Below, piece by piece: positions 1 to 6,735 of a stretch of DNA of 11,486 nt (positions within the stretch are counted from its first letter, which is position 1; every line of letters begins with the position of its first letter). The translations under genes and the position numbers were made by a program. The notes below the pieces were generated by a model that worked only from the letters and a program-made list of their open reading frames with translations, had not been told where the DNA came from and did not search any database. The DNA is from Chloroflexota bacterium (GTDB taxonomy: Bacteria > Chloroflexota > Anaerolineae > Aggregatilineales > Aggregatilineaceae), in NCBI GenBank assembly GCA_016234525.1, contig JACRBK010000420.1, positions 1 through 11,486 of the forward strand, given 5' to 3'.

Positions 1-417
1 ATACCACACGATCAGCGCTGCTACACCGGCTGCGCCCAGTGCTGCTACCAACACCCAGGGCAGCGGTCCCAGCGCGGTACCTTGAACCTCGCCTTCACCT
101 TCATTGCCCTGGGCCAATAAAACCAGCAGCAGCACGGCAACGGCTATGCCTGCTGCCATTAACTGCAAAACGCGGCGGTTTTGCCAGCGAGATCCCTTCG
201 GTTTATATTGCAGATTCCACTCCATTTGAAGGTGTTGAGCCAGTTGGGCGCGGTACGCTGGATCAACTGCCGAGTTGGGGGGAATCACAGTTCGAATTCG
301 CCGCACGACCTCTGCCAGGTCGTGTACCTCAGCAGAGGCTTCGGCGGTTTCCTGGCCGGCCAACAGTTGGTCGGTGAATGCTGCCAGTTGGTTGTTTATT
401 CGGGTATCATCATTCAT
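1..417 (-). CDS. Probable membrane anti-sigma factor, C-terminus beyond the window
   Basis: Reading leftwards from an ATG at 417, an uninterrupted frame of 139 codons runs off the left edge. It starts only 2 bases after the TAA of the sigma factor gene, so the two are almost certainly co-transcribed and perhaps translationally coupled. Residues 1 to about 78 are soluble and mostly helical, with a start (MNDDTRINNQLAAFTDQLL) like that of proteins encoded behind ECF sigma factors in Chloroflexota (from memory). Two membrane segments follow, at about residues 84-102 and 119-139, separated by a short acidic loop (GNEGEGEV). A cytoplasmic N-terminus that holds the sigma factor at the membrane is the usual plan for such partners. 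There is no cysteine in the visible 139 residues, so the zinc-binding HxxxCxxC anti-sigma motif is absent. The role is inferred from position and topology; no specific family was recognised. Confidence 0.7.
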   Translation of the reverse strand, partial: MNDDTRINNQLAAFTDQLLAGQETAEASAEVHDLAEVVRRIRTVIPPNSAVDPAYRAQLAQHLQMEWNLQYKPKGSRWQNRRVLQLMAAGIAVAVLLLVLLAQGNEGEGEVQGTALGPLPWVLVAALGAAGVAALIVWY

Positions 418-419
418 GT

Positions 420-953
420 TTACATCTCACCAATTTTGTCTCGAACGGCCTGAATCGCGCGGCGATACAGCGATTTTACGGCCTCCAGCGATTGGTTTCT
501 GTGTTCCGCTATTTCCGCAAACGATAGTCCATCGGCAAACCGCAGCAAGATAACCTCCTGGTAATGCTCCGGCAAGTCGTTGAGGACTTTTTTTAGCTGT
601 ATTTCGTCGTCATTAAACGACGACAGATCAACCGCCAGATTTTCGGCATCGTCCAGGCTCACCGGCGCATCATCGCTGTACCGCGATTGCTGGCGATAAA
701 AGTCGGCGATTTGGCGGCTGACAATCGTATAAAGCCAGGTGTTGAACCGCGAACGCAGTTCAAAAGATGGCAGTGAACGGACCACAGCGATAAAAACTTC
801 CTGTGTCACGTCTTCAACATATTGGGTTGGGATCCGGCTTCGGACCCGGTTGTACACTTTGTCTATATACCGCTCATAAAGGGCAAGAAAAGCCTCCCGA
901 TCTCCCTGTTGGGCCTGCTTCGCCAGGGATTCATCACTGCCGTTTGAAGCCAT
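420..953 (-). CDS. ECF-type RNA polymerase sigma factor (sigma-70 family)
   Basis: A 177-residue protein with the two-domain ECF layout and no sigma-1 or sigma-3 region. Sigma-2 spans about residues 8-90, with the core-binding helix DVTQEVFIAV (48-57) and the -10 recognition segment FNTWLYTIVSRQIADFYR (70-87). Sigma-4 spans about 117-172, with the helix-turn-helix LSFAEIAEHRNQSLEAVKSL (143-162). An acidic linker (about 94-117) joins them. It should direct RNA polymerase to a small regulon, probably including its own operon, under control of the membrane protein encoded directly downstream. An in-frame ATG at 962 would add three residues, but the AAGGA around 962-966 abuts that codon and sits about 8 bases before the ATG at 953, so 953 is preferred. 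Family assignment is firm; the signal and targets are unknown. Confidence 0.93.
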   Translation of the reverse strand: MASNGSDESLAKQAQQGDREAFLALYERYIDKVYNRVRSRIPTQYVEDVTQEVFIAVVRSLPSFELRSRFNTWLYTIVSRQIADFYRQQSRYSDDAPVSLDDAENLAVDLSSFNDDEIQLKKVLNDLPEHYQEVILLRFADGLSFAEIAEHRNQSLEAVKSLYRRAIQAVRDKIGEM

Positions 954-962
954 AAGATGCAT

Positions 963-1174
963 CCTTGTGTATTAAGTCGTAGGCAGATGGCAAAGAGTGT
1001 TGCGCCAAAATAGTGTACTTTGCTCCCCTCCCTAAATATACACCAAATGCGGCATTGTTTGGGATGCTCGTTGACCGATGATGTAAAATATGGTTGTCTC
1101 GGCGTAAGACTGGCGACAATTTGCATACGGGCTTATACTGCGCAACCACACATAACGACCACTGGAGAGAGTGC
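963..1174. other. Divergent intergenic region between sigma factor and ParA-like gene
   Basis: This 212-base gap must hold the promoters of both divergent genes. For the plus-strand ATPase, TATACT at 1134-1139 is a fair -10 box, but the -35 candidate 17 bases upstream (TGGCGA, 1111-1116) matches only three of six consensus bases. For the sigma operon no convincing sigma70 promoter is visible; an autoregulated ECF promoter would have a different consensus. GTTGCGCCAA at 999-1008 recurs upstream of the ABC operon. No open frame with a plausible start was seen. Confidence 0.4.
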
Positions 1175-1933
1175 ATGTACAAAATCATTTCTGTACATTC
1201 GTTTCGCGGCGGAACAGGCAAATCGAATACCACCGCCAACGTGGCCACTTTGTTGGCGGCCCAGGGTAAGCGAGTAGGTGTCGTCGATACCGACATCCAA
1301 TCCCCAGGGATTCATGTCTTGTTCGGGTTTAATCCCGATAATATGAAATGGGCGCTCAATGACTATCTGTGGGGCAAGTGTGATATTCGTGAGACGGCCT
1401 ACGACATCACGGAAACGCTGGGAGTGCCTATTTCAGGCAAGATTTTCCTGATTCCTTCCAGTATCAAGGCGGGCGAAATCGCGCGCGTGGTCCGCGAAGG
1501 TTACGACGTAGGGTTGTTGAACGACGGCTTCCACGATCTGGTCGAGCAGCTTAACCTCGATATTTTGATGATTGATACCCATCCGGGGTTGAACGAAGAG
1601 ACCCTGCTCTCTATCGCCATTTCAGACGCTTTAGCGATTGTGATGCGTCCCGATTCGCAAGACTTTCAGGGAACCGGCGTGACGGTCGAAGTCGCTCGTA
1701 AGCTGGATGTTCCCCGGCTGGTGATGGTGGTGAACAAAGTGCCGCCGATCTTTACCGAAGATGAAGTGAAAAAACGTGTGGAGCAGACCTACAATGTGCC
1801 GGTTGTGGCCGTTTTGCCCCATTCTGATGAGATGATGATCCTCGCAAGCGAGGGCATTTTTGTGCTGCGTTATCCGCTTCATCCGATCACCGAAAAATTC
1901 AAGCAGTTAGCCGCTGCTCTGATCGCCGAATGA
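1175..1933 (+). CDS. MinD/ParA-family P-loop ATPase
   Basis: A 252-residue SIMIBI-class ATPase. The deviant Walker A lies at residues 10-18 (FRGGTGKSN), the switch I/A' motif at 36-45 (VVDTDIQSPG) and Walker B at 131-139 (LMIDTHPGL); a later NKVPP follows the pattern of the family's adenine-contacting loop. The signature lysine that starts KGGxGKT in ParA and MinD is arginine here (Arg11). The length suits a stand-alone MinD/ParA protein, with no N-terminal DNA-binding domain and no obvious MinD-type C-terminal membrane helix. The frame is open from 1094, but the ATG at 1175 has GGAG at 1164-1167 with 7 bases of spacing and puts the first beta strand at the N-terminus. No ParB partner or parS-like site is visible, so plasmid or chromosome partition is not supported; a positioning or regulatory role is more likely. 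Substrate and partner are unknown. Confidence 0.9.
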   Translation: MYKIISVHSFRGGTGKSNTTANVATLLAAQGKRVGVVDTDIQSPGIHVLFGFNPDNMKWALNDYLWGKCDIRETAYDITETLGVPISGKIFLIPSSIKAGEIARVVREGYDVGLLNDGFHDLVEQLNLDILMIDTHPGLNEETLLSIAISDALAIVMRPDSQDFQGTGVTVEVARKLDVPRLVMVVNKVPPIFTEDEVKKRVEQTYNVPVVAVLPHSDEMMILASEGIFVLRYPLHPITEKFKQLAAALIAE

Positions 1934-1950
1934 TCCCCACGCCAAATCAA

Positions 1951-1997
1951 ACAGCAGGAGACTGATGGACGCTGAAGCAGCGCCCGGCTCCTGCTGT
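1951..1997. terminator. Candidate terminator hairpin between convergent genes
   Basis: ACAGCAGGAG (1951-1960) and CTCCTGCTGT (1988-1997) form a perfect 10-bp stem. The 27-base loop contains a second small stem, CGCTG (1970-1974) with CAGCG (1978-1982). On the plus strand TTTT follows at 2001-2004; on the minus strand a TTGATTTGG run follows. It starts 17 bases after the ATPase stop and lies 44 bases beyond the STAS stop, so it can end transcription from either side. The T-runs are short, so termination strength is uncertain. Confidence 0.6.
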
Positions 1998-2041
1998 GCA
2001 TTTTGCCGTTGTAGAAATTAGATCTGTGAGCCTTGACGTTT

Positions 2042-2374
2042 TTAGAAGTTAGTCAGGGCGGCATCAACGCTGCCGTAAGCTTCGAAAAATTTATCGAAGC
2101 CGATAATTTTAAACACGCGCTCTACCTTAGGGTTCAGGCCAACCAGCCGTAAACCGCCGCCGTTCGCTTGATTGCGCGTAAGAATATCGGCCAGCGTGCG
2201 CAGCCCGGCGCTGTTGATATAACTCACCCCGCCCATATCCAGAATGACTTTGTGTTTTCCCTCGGCGCTGCCTGCGTGCAGCGCCTGGTCGAGTTCGACT
2301 GCCCCGGCACTGTCAATGCGCCCTGCCAATTCAAAAACCGCCGCGCCTTGTTTGTCATAAGTCTTGATTTGCAT
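2042..2374 (-). CDS. STAS-domain protein, anti-sigma factor antagonist type
   Basis: A 110-residue protein that is a single STAS domain from end to end, the size of SpoIIAA/RsbV-type anti-anti-sigma factors. The core reads KVILDMGGVSYINSAGLRTL (residues 42-61). Ser55, in the NSAGL motif, occupies the position phosphorylated by the partner kinase/anti-sigma factor in SpoIIAA and RsbV. The FELAGRID segment near the N-terminus (14-21) is also typical. In that family the unphosphorylated form binds a serine-kinase anti-sigma factor and frees a sigma factor. No HATPase-type kinase or PP2C phosphatase is visible here, and the nearby sigma factor is ECF type, which is not the usual client, so partners are probably encoded elsewhere. 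AGAGGTG at 2382-2388 is a good ribosome site 7 bases before the ATG. Family is firm; pathway is inference. Confidence 0.92.
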   Translation of the reverse strand: MQIKTYDKQGAAVFELAGRIDSAGAVELDQALHAGSAEGKHKVILDMGGVSYINSAGLRTLADILTRNQANGGGLRLVGLNPKVERVFKIIGFDKFFEAYGSVDAALTNF

Positions 2375-2417
2375 CTCACCGCACCTCTAGCTATTCCGCT
2401 ACACTCACCAAACGAAG

Positions 2418-2442
2418 GCCAGCGAGGTTATTCCTCGCTGGC
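2418..2442 (-). terminator. Candidate terminator or attenuator after the ABC operon
   Basis: GCCAGCGAGG (2418-2427) and CCTCGCTGGC (2433-2442) form a perfect 10-bp GC-rich stem with a 5-base loop. On the minus strand it begins 18 bases after the stop of the last ABC gene and is followed by CTTCGTTTGG, which is only weakly T-rich. It ends 43 bases before the STAS start codon and no clear promoter fits in between, so it may let some read-through reach the STAS gene. Confidence 0.65.
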
Positions 2443-2460
2443 TGATGATAAACGGTAGAT

Positions 2461-3189
2461 TTACGCGCCGGCTCCGGCTACCAACCGCTGGTCGATTTCT
2501 TCTTTGGCGACAAGCTGACCATCGCGCACTTCTTCGACGCGCGGAATCTGCCCGGCCAGGTCGCGGTCATGTGTGACCATAACAATGGTTTTGCCTTCGG
2601 CCACCAGGTCTTCAAACAGCGCGAACATCAGGCCCGCCGAGATCACATCGAGGTTGCCTGTCGGTTCGTCACCCACAATCAACTTCGGATCGTTAGCCAG
2701 GGCGCGCGCAATCGCGGCGCGCTGCTGCTGGCCGCCCGAAATTTGGCTGGGGTATTTGTTGGCAACATCGGGCAGATCAACCAGTTCCAACAATTCCATG
2801 GCACGTTCTTTGCGTTTGCCTTTATAAGTGCCGGTATAGTGCATCGGCATCATCACGTTTTCGATCACGGTCAGGGTGGGCAGCAGTTGGAAGAACTGGA
2901 ATACCACCCCCACATTACGCCCGCGCCACTTGGCAACCTGGTTTTCGCTCATATTCGTCAAACGTTCTCCGGCCACATGGACTTCGCCGGAAGTAGGCCG
3001 GTCAATGCCGGTGATCATGTTGATCAGCGTGCTTTTGCCGCTGCCCGAAGGCCCGACAATCGCCACGAACTCGCCCGCCTTAATCTCAAGATTGACTCCC
3101 TTGAGAACGCGAAGTGGACCCGCTTTGGTCTTGTAGATTTTCTCAACACCATTCAGAGAGATGATCGAGTTGTTGTTTGAATTGCTCAT
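2461..3189 (-). CDS. ABC transporter ATPase, MacB/LolD type (first of two)
   Basis: A 242-residue stand-alone nucleotide-binding subunit. Visible motifs are Walker A GPSGSGKST (46-54), the Q-loop with VVFQFFQLLPTLT (95-107), the signature SGGQQQR (151-157), Walker B with D-loop LIVGDEPTGNLD (170-181) and the H-loop MVTHD (204-208). The pattern FFQLLPTLTVIENV and the GDEPTGNLD block mark the MacB/LolD/FtsE-like group that works with FtsX-type permeases, often in mechanotransmission or extraction from the membrane rather than classical transport. The residue before the Walker B Asp-Glu is Gly where Ala is more usual, as in the second ATPase. It is the last gene of the operon, 24 bases after the permease stop, with GGAG at 3200-3203 as ribosome site. 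All catalytic motifs are intact. The substrate cannot be read from the sequence. Confidence 0.95.
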   Translation of the reverse strand: MSNSNNNSIISLNGVEKIYKTKAGPLRVLKGVNLEIKAGEFVAIVGPSGSGKSTLINMITGIDRPTSGEVHVAGERLTNMSENQVAKWRGRNVGVVFQFFQLLPTLTVIENVMMPMHYTGTYKGKRKERAMELLELVDLPDVANKYPSQISGGQQQRAAIARALANDPKLIVGDEPTGNLDVISAGLMFALFEDLVAEGKTIVMVTHDRDLAGQIPRVEEVRDGQLVAKEEIDQRLVAGAGA

Positions 3190-3213
3190 GATGCTTTTTC
3201 TCCAGGCGCCTGA

Positions 3214-5673
3214 TTATTGATAGCGCAGAATTTCTGAAACGGTTTTGCGAGCAGCAGCTAACGACGGCCACAGGCTGGCAGCGATGGCAATGACCATCAT
3301 TCCGCCCAGGCCGAGCAAAAGGACCGAGATGGGATACGAGAATTGGATGAAATCATCGAACTCCAAGGCACCCATCAAGGTAACAGCCAGTAGATAGCTT
3401 AATGGAACGGCAGCTAACCATGCCATAAAGCCGATCAAAATACCTTCGATCTCAAACTGTGAGATGATCACGGAAGATCGCGCGCCAATAGATCGCATGA
3501 CGCCGATTTCTTTTTGGCGTTCAAAGACGGCCATCGAAAGAGTCGCCAGCAGGCCAATCGCGCCTACTGCCGCCATCACCCCGGAGGTGAGTTGGAAGAT
3601 CATGTTAAACGTCATGATTCCATCGATGGCTTCTTCTTTGTCTTGGACCTGGTTGACGAATTCGGCCATGATCCCGCTTTGCACCAGTTGTTCAGAGATC
3701 AGATCGACCTGGTCGCTGACGGCGGTCGCCGATTGGCCTTCCTGGTCGAGCTGGACAAAGAACACATTGGGCAGCGGCACATCGTCGGTAAAATCGTTCG
3801 GCGTGCCGTTGTCGTTGGTGACAAACCCGGCCAACTGCGCCAGATCTTGCCATTTCATCAAGGCAAATTCTGCCGGATACGACATCAAACCAATGATCTC
3901 GTAGGCCGCTGATCGCCCACCCGCTGAAATGATGATCCGGTCGCCCACCGACTTGTTCAAACCTTCGGCGGCTTTGCTGGTCAAGACCAGTCCCGCGCGG
4001 GCGGGATCATCGTCCCAACCGCTGCCCGAATCGTAGGTGATTTCGAAAATATCGCTGGCGGGATCATAACCAAAGGCTTCCAGTTCGTTAGAGCCGGTAG
4101 AGCCGATGATAATGGGCGATCCACTCAGGTCCAGAATCTCAACCCCAAAGCCGACCCCTGCTGTGAGGTCTTTTGTTCCCTCAACACCCAGCACCAAGTC
4201 TTTTACCTGCGCGTAGTCCTGACCTTCGGTGGGAATGATCAGGATGTCATAATTGAAGGTGTTGTAGAGTTTATCGATCTCATTGGTGACGCTGCTAAAG
4301 ACCGCAAACACACCCATGAAAGCAGCCACTGCCAGGGTAAGCGTGATCCCGGTCAAGACGAGACGACCTTTTTTCTGAACCACATTGCTCAATGCCTGAC
4401 GCACCGTGATCGGGAAGGGCAGTCCTTTGATCAAACGCGCAGTTGGGCCTGATCCCCACTTGGCAGAGATGCCCAGGTCGGTCATGGCTTCACGAATAGT
4501 AACGCGCGTGCCATTGAACACCGGGATGATGGCTGCGATCAGGGGGACCATAATCCCCATCACCACCCCGACGAGTACCCCCAGGCTCGAAATGTTGAAC
4601 CCTTCGATCAACGTAGAGGCCAGTGGGGCTAATGCAATTGCCATCTGTGAGCCAACGATAACGCCCAGGATGACACCCGGGATCGTGCCGATAATCCCGT
4701 ACAGCGCAGCGATACCAGCGTAAATGATAAAGCTGTCCCACCGTGATGCGCCGACTGATTTCATGATCCCGATCTGGCGTTTTTGCTCAACCACGATGGT
4801 GTTAATCACATTCGTGACCAGGAAGCCCGATACGACCAGGGCGACCACCGCCAGCATATTGAGAACATTCGTGACCTGTTTTACTTCGTCGATCAGGAAA
4901 TAATTCTCAGGATCATCAAGCCACCATCCCTGCGGGATATAGTTGGTCTGGTCGGCCACCGCCTGTTTGAGCGACTCGACCTGCATTTCAGCCGCATTGA
5001 CGTCAATATAACGCAGGTAAAAAGAGGTCAGCCCAGAGAAACCGGCGATCTGCTGTGCATCCTCATAGTTGGCGTAGACGCGCTGTTCAGGGGCGTTATC
5101 ATCGTCGCCTACCCAATAGGGATGGAACACTAATCCACTGACGATCCATTCAGGGGCTTCGGCGTCTTGCCCCAGCGGGCGGAACAGAACTTTGTCGCCA
5201 ACCTTAAGACCATATTCATCCGCCATGCGTTTTTCGATGGCGATCTGGTTCTGGCCGGTCTGCGGCCATTCACCTTTCACCAGGCGCATCGGTTCGAGCT
5301 TGATCTCACCAAACGGCTCGGTAAAGGCCATGATGTCGCCTTCACGAAAACGGGCTTCGTCGGTCTTTTTCCAGAATACCGGGGCCAATACCTGGCCTTC
5401 GGCTTCTGTTACACCGGGCATATTCTTCATCATAGTGAGGTAGGTTTCATTATCTACCTCGGTGCCTGCTGACGGAACTGTGACAAACAGGCGGGTCATG
5501 GCGATTTCTTCGGGTTCGATGTCTTCTTTGATTTGCTTGATCACTAGGTCGTTGACCGAGATCAAGGCTACCGCCCCAAAAACACCGATCATGATGCTCA
5601 AGGCCACCAGGGCAGTACGTCCCCGGCGGGAGAGAACATCACGAAGAATTTTTCGTCCGCGCGTCTTAAACAT
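3214..5673 (-). CDS. Double FtsX-domain ABC permease
   Basis: An 819-residue membrane protein built of two successive MacB/FtsX units. Membrane helices are predicted at about 21-41, 268-296, 315-345 and 363-387 in the first half, and 437-461, 685-715, 741-770 and 779-803 in the second. Each half has one helix, a large extracytoplasmic domain of roughly 220 residues, then three helices. The cytoplasmic coupling motif appears twice, as EQKRQIGIMKSVGAS (296-310) and ERQKEIGVMRSIGAR (718-732). LolC/E- and MacB-type permeases are half this size and dimerise, so this protein supplies both halves in one chain. It lies between two different ATPase genes, 22 bases after one and 24 before the other. 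The ATG at 5673 has only a weak AGGA at 5687-5690 with wide spacing, but the protein begins sensibly there. It may act in lipid, lipoprotein or peptide handling; the substrate is unknown. Confidence 0.93.
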   Translation of the reverse strand: MFKTRGRKILRDVLSRRGRTALVALSIMIGVFGAVALISVNDLVIKQIKEDIEPEEIAMTRLFVTVPSAGTEVDNETYLTMMKNMPGVTEAEGQVLAPVFWKKTDEARFREGDIMAFTEPFGEIKLEPMRLVKGEWPQTGQNQIAIEKRMADEYGLKVGDKVLFRPLGQDAEAPEWIVSGLVFHPYWVGDDDNAPEQRVYANYEDAQQIAGFSGLTSFYLRYIDVNAAEMQVESLKQAVADQTNYIPQGWWLDDPENYFLIDEVKQVTNVLNMLAVVALVVSGFLVTNVINTIVVEQKRQIGIMKSVGASRWDSFIIYAGIAALYGIIGTIPGVILGVIVGSQMAIALAPLASTLIEGFNISSLGVLVGVVMGIMVPLIAAIIPVFNGTRVTIREAMTDLGISAKWGSGPTARLIKGLPFPITVRQALSNVVQKKGRLVLTGITLTLAVAAFMGVFAVFSSVTNEIDKLYNTFNYDILIIPTEGQDYAQVKDLVLGVEGTKDLTAGVGFGVEILDLSGSPIIIGSTGSNELEAFGYDPASDIFEITYDSGSGWDDDPARAGLVLTSKAAEGLNKSVGDRIIISAGGRSAAYEIIGLMSYPAEFALMKWQDLAQLAGFVTNDNGTPNDFTDDVPLPNVFFVQLDQEGQSATAVSDQVDLISEQLVQSGIMAEFVNQVQDKEEAIDGIMTFNMIFQLTSGVMAAVGAIGLLATLSMAVFERQKEIGVMRSIGARSSVIISQFEIEGILIGFMAWLAAVPLSYLLAVTLMGALEFDDFIQFSYPISVLLLGLGGMMVIAIAASLWPSLAAARKTVSEILRYQ

Positions 5674-5695
5674 GGTTCTGAACAGGTCCTATCTC

Positions 5696-6448
5696 TTAAC
5701 CCTGGGTCGCAGTCCGCGTCTTGGATGCGCGCAGTTCTTGCGTGCGGCGGCGTGCAGCGGCTTCGAGGGTAGTTTCTCCAATCGTACCATCGCGCAGTTC
5801 GAGCAGTTTGGGAACGCTGCGCACCAGTTCGCGGTCGTGGGTGACAATGATCACCGTCGTACCACGATCGGCAAGCTGTTGCAGCAGTTCAAACACGTTC
5901 GTTGCGCTCATACGGTCCAGGTTGCCGGTCGGTTCATCGCCCACGACCAGTGGCGGATTGTTCGCCAGAGCGCGGGCAATCGCCACACGCTGCTGTTGGC
6001 CGCCAGAGAGCATATCGGGTGTCTTTTGCGCCTGATCTTTGATACCAAAACGATCAAGCAGTTTCAGGGCGATCTCACGGCGTTCTTTTGCTTTCCAGAC
6101 ATTCGCAAAATCCATCGGCGCGATGACATTTTCGGCAACATTGAGGGTCGGCAGCAGTTGGAAGAACTGGAACACGATCCCCACATTGCGCGCGCGCCAC
6201 TTGGTGAGTTTACCCTGCGAGACCTGGGTGATCGGTACCCCACCAACCAGCACCTCACCCGAAGTGGGCGAGTCAATGGCAGTGAGCATGTTCAAAAAGG
6301 TGGTTTTGCCGCTGCCCGAAGGGCCGACGAGTGCCACAAAGTCACCTTTGTGGATTTCGAGATTGATGCCGCGCAATACATTGAGCGGTCCGGCGGGAGT
6401 GTCGAAGGTTTTGACGAGATTGTTGATTTGTATGAATGCTTCCGTCAT
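5696..6448 (-). CDS. ABC transporter ATPase, MacB/LolD type (second, first in operon)
   Basis: A 250-residue ATPase closely related to the other one in this operon. Motifs are Walker A GPSGSGKTT (42-50), Q-loop region IVFQFFQLLPTLN (91-103), signature SGGQQQR (148-154), Walker B with D-loop LVVGDEPTGNLD (167-178) and H-loop IVTHD (201-205). It ends in a basic, probably disordered tail rich in Arg, Lys and Thr (about 226-250) that the other ATPase lacks. The frame is open to an ATG at 6484, but a strong AAGGAG lies 9 bases before the ATG at 6448 and inside any longer product, so 6448 is the start. Both ATPases have intact catalytic motifs, so the complex with the double permease could be an asymmetric heterodimer. 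It is the promoter-proximal gene of the three. Confidence 0.95.
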   Translation of the reverse strand: MTEAFIQINNLVKTFDTPAGPLNVLRGINLEIHKGDFVALVGPSGSGKTTFLNMLTAIDSPTSGEVLVGGVPITQVSQGKLTKWRARNVGIVFQFFQLLPTLNVAENVIAPMDFANVWKAKERREIALKLLDRFGIKDQAQKTPDMLSGGQQQRVAIARALANNPPLVVGDEPTGNLDRMSATNVFELLQQLADRGTTVIIVTHDRELVRSVPKLLELRDGTIGETTLEAAARRRTQELRASKTRTATQG

Positions 6449-6510
6449 TGAAAGAGTCTCCTTAGACCTGTTATTGGATCTCAAGGCCAGATTGCCACTG
6501 TCAGTCAGTG

Positions 6511-6539
6511 AAAGTAGAGATGAGGTCAGTTTTTAACAA
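6511..6539 (-). promoter_or_regulatory. Candidate promoter of the ABC operon
   Basis: On the minus strand TTGTTA (6534-6539) and TACTTT (6511-6516) are separated by 17 bases. They match four and three of six sigma70 consensus positions, so the call is weak. The predicted start, near 6503, falls within the small palindrome CACTG-N5-CAGTG (6496-6510), which could be an operator. The leader would be about 55 bases. Confidence 0.3.
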
Positions 6540-6618
6540 TCGTGATTTATTACGCCGAACTCGCACAGAAGTTGCGCCAACCAATAAACAGCTTGAAGCT
6601 TCTCATTGTACGAATTTT

Positions 6619-6720
6619 CCAGCGCCAGTACAGATAATACTGCGGCGGATGCGCTCTGGCAACAGGGTTTGGCGTTAATGCACTGCCTTTATCCAAATAT
6701 TAAAGGCTTACTCGCCAAAC
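6619..6720. repeat. Cluster of inverted repeats in non-coding DNA
   Basis: Two adjacent nested structures fill this part of the gap between the amidotransferase stop and the ABC promoter region. In the first, AGCGC (6621-6625) pairs with GCGCT (6651-6655) around an inner CAGTA (6626-6630) / TACTG (6638-6642). In the second, GTTTGGCG (6667-6674) pairs with CGCCAAAC (6713-6720) around an inner GCCTTTA (6685-6691) / TAAAGGC (6701-6707). The second begins 16 bases after the amidotransferase stop on the minus strand and may act as its terminator, though no T-run follows. The rest of 6449-6735 holds no gene. Confidence 0.5.
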
Positions 6721-6735
6721 GCTAATCAAAACATC

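Noticed and set aside
1094..1174. 27-residue N-terminal extension of the ParA-like protein
   Set aside because: No ribosome site at 1094, odd composition, and it spans the likely promoter; the ATG at 1175 has a good Shine-Dalgarno site.
5462..6451. Plus-strand frame of 329 codons
   Set aside because: It lies antisense to the ATPase with all motifs intact and to the permease 5' end; its composition (Arg/His-rich, patternless) is that of a shadow frame.
6449..6484. Longer start of the second ATPase at 6484
   Set aside because: The extra 12 codons contain the strong AAGGAG that serves the ATG at 6448.
6597..6725. A 42-codon open stretch in the 6.6 kb gap, possibly a gene remnant
   Set aside because: The only ATG gives a 15-residue product, there is no ribosome site, and no family was recognised; the inverted repeats explain the sequence better.
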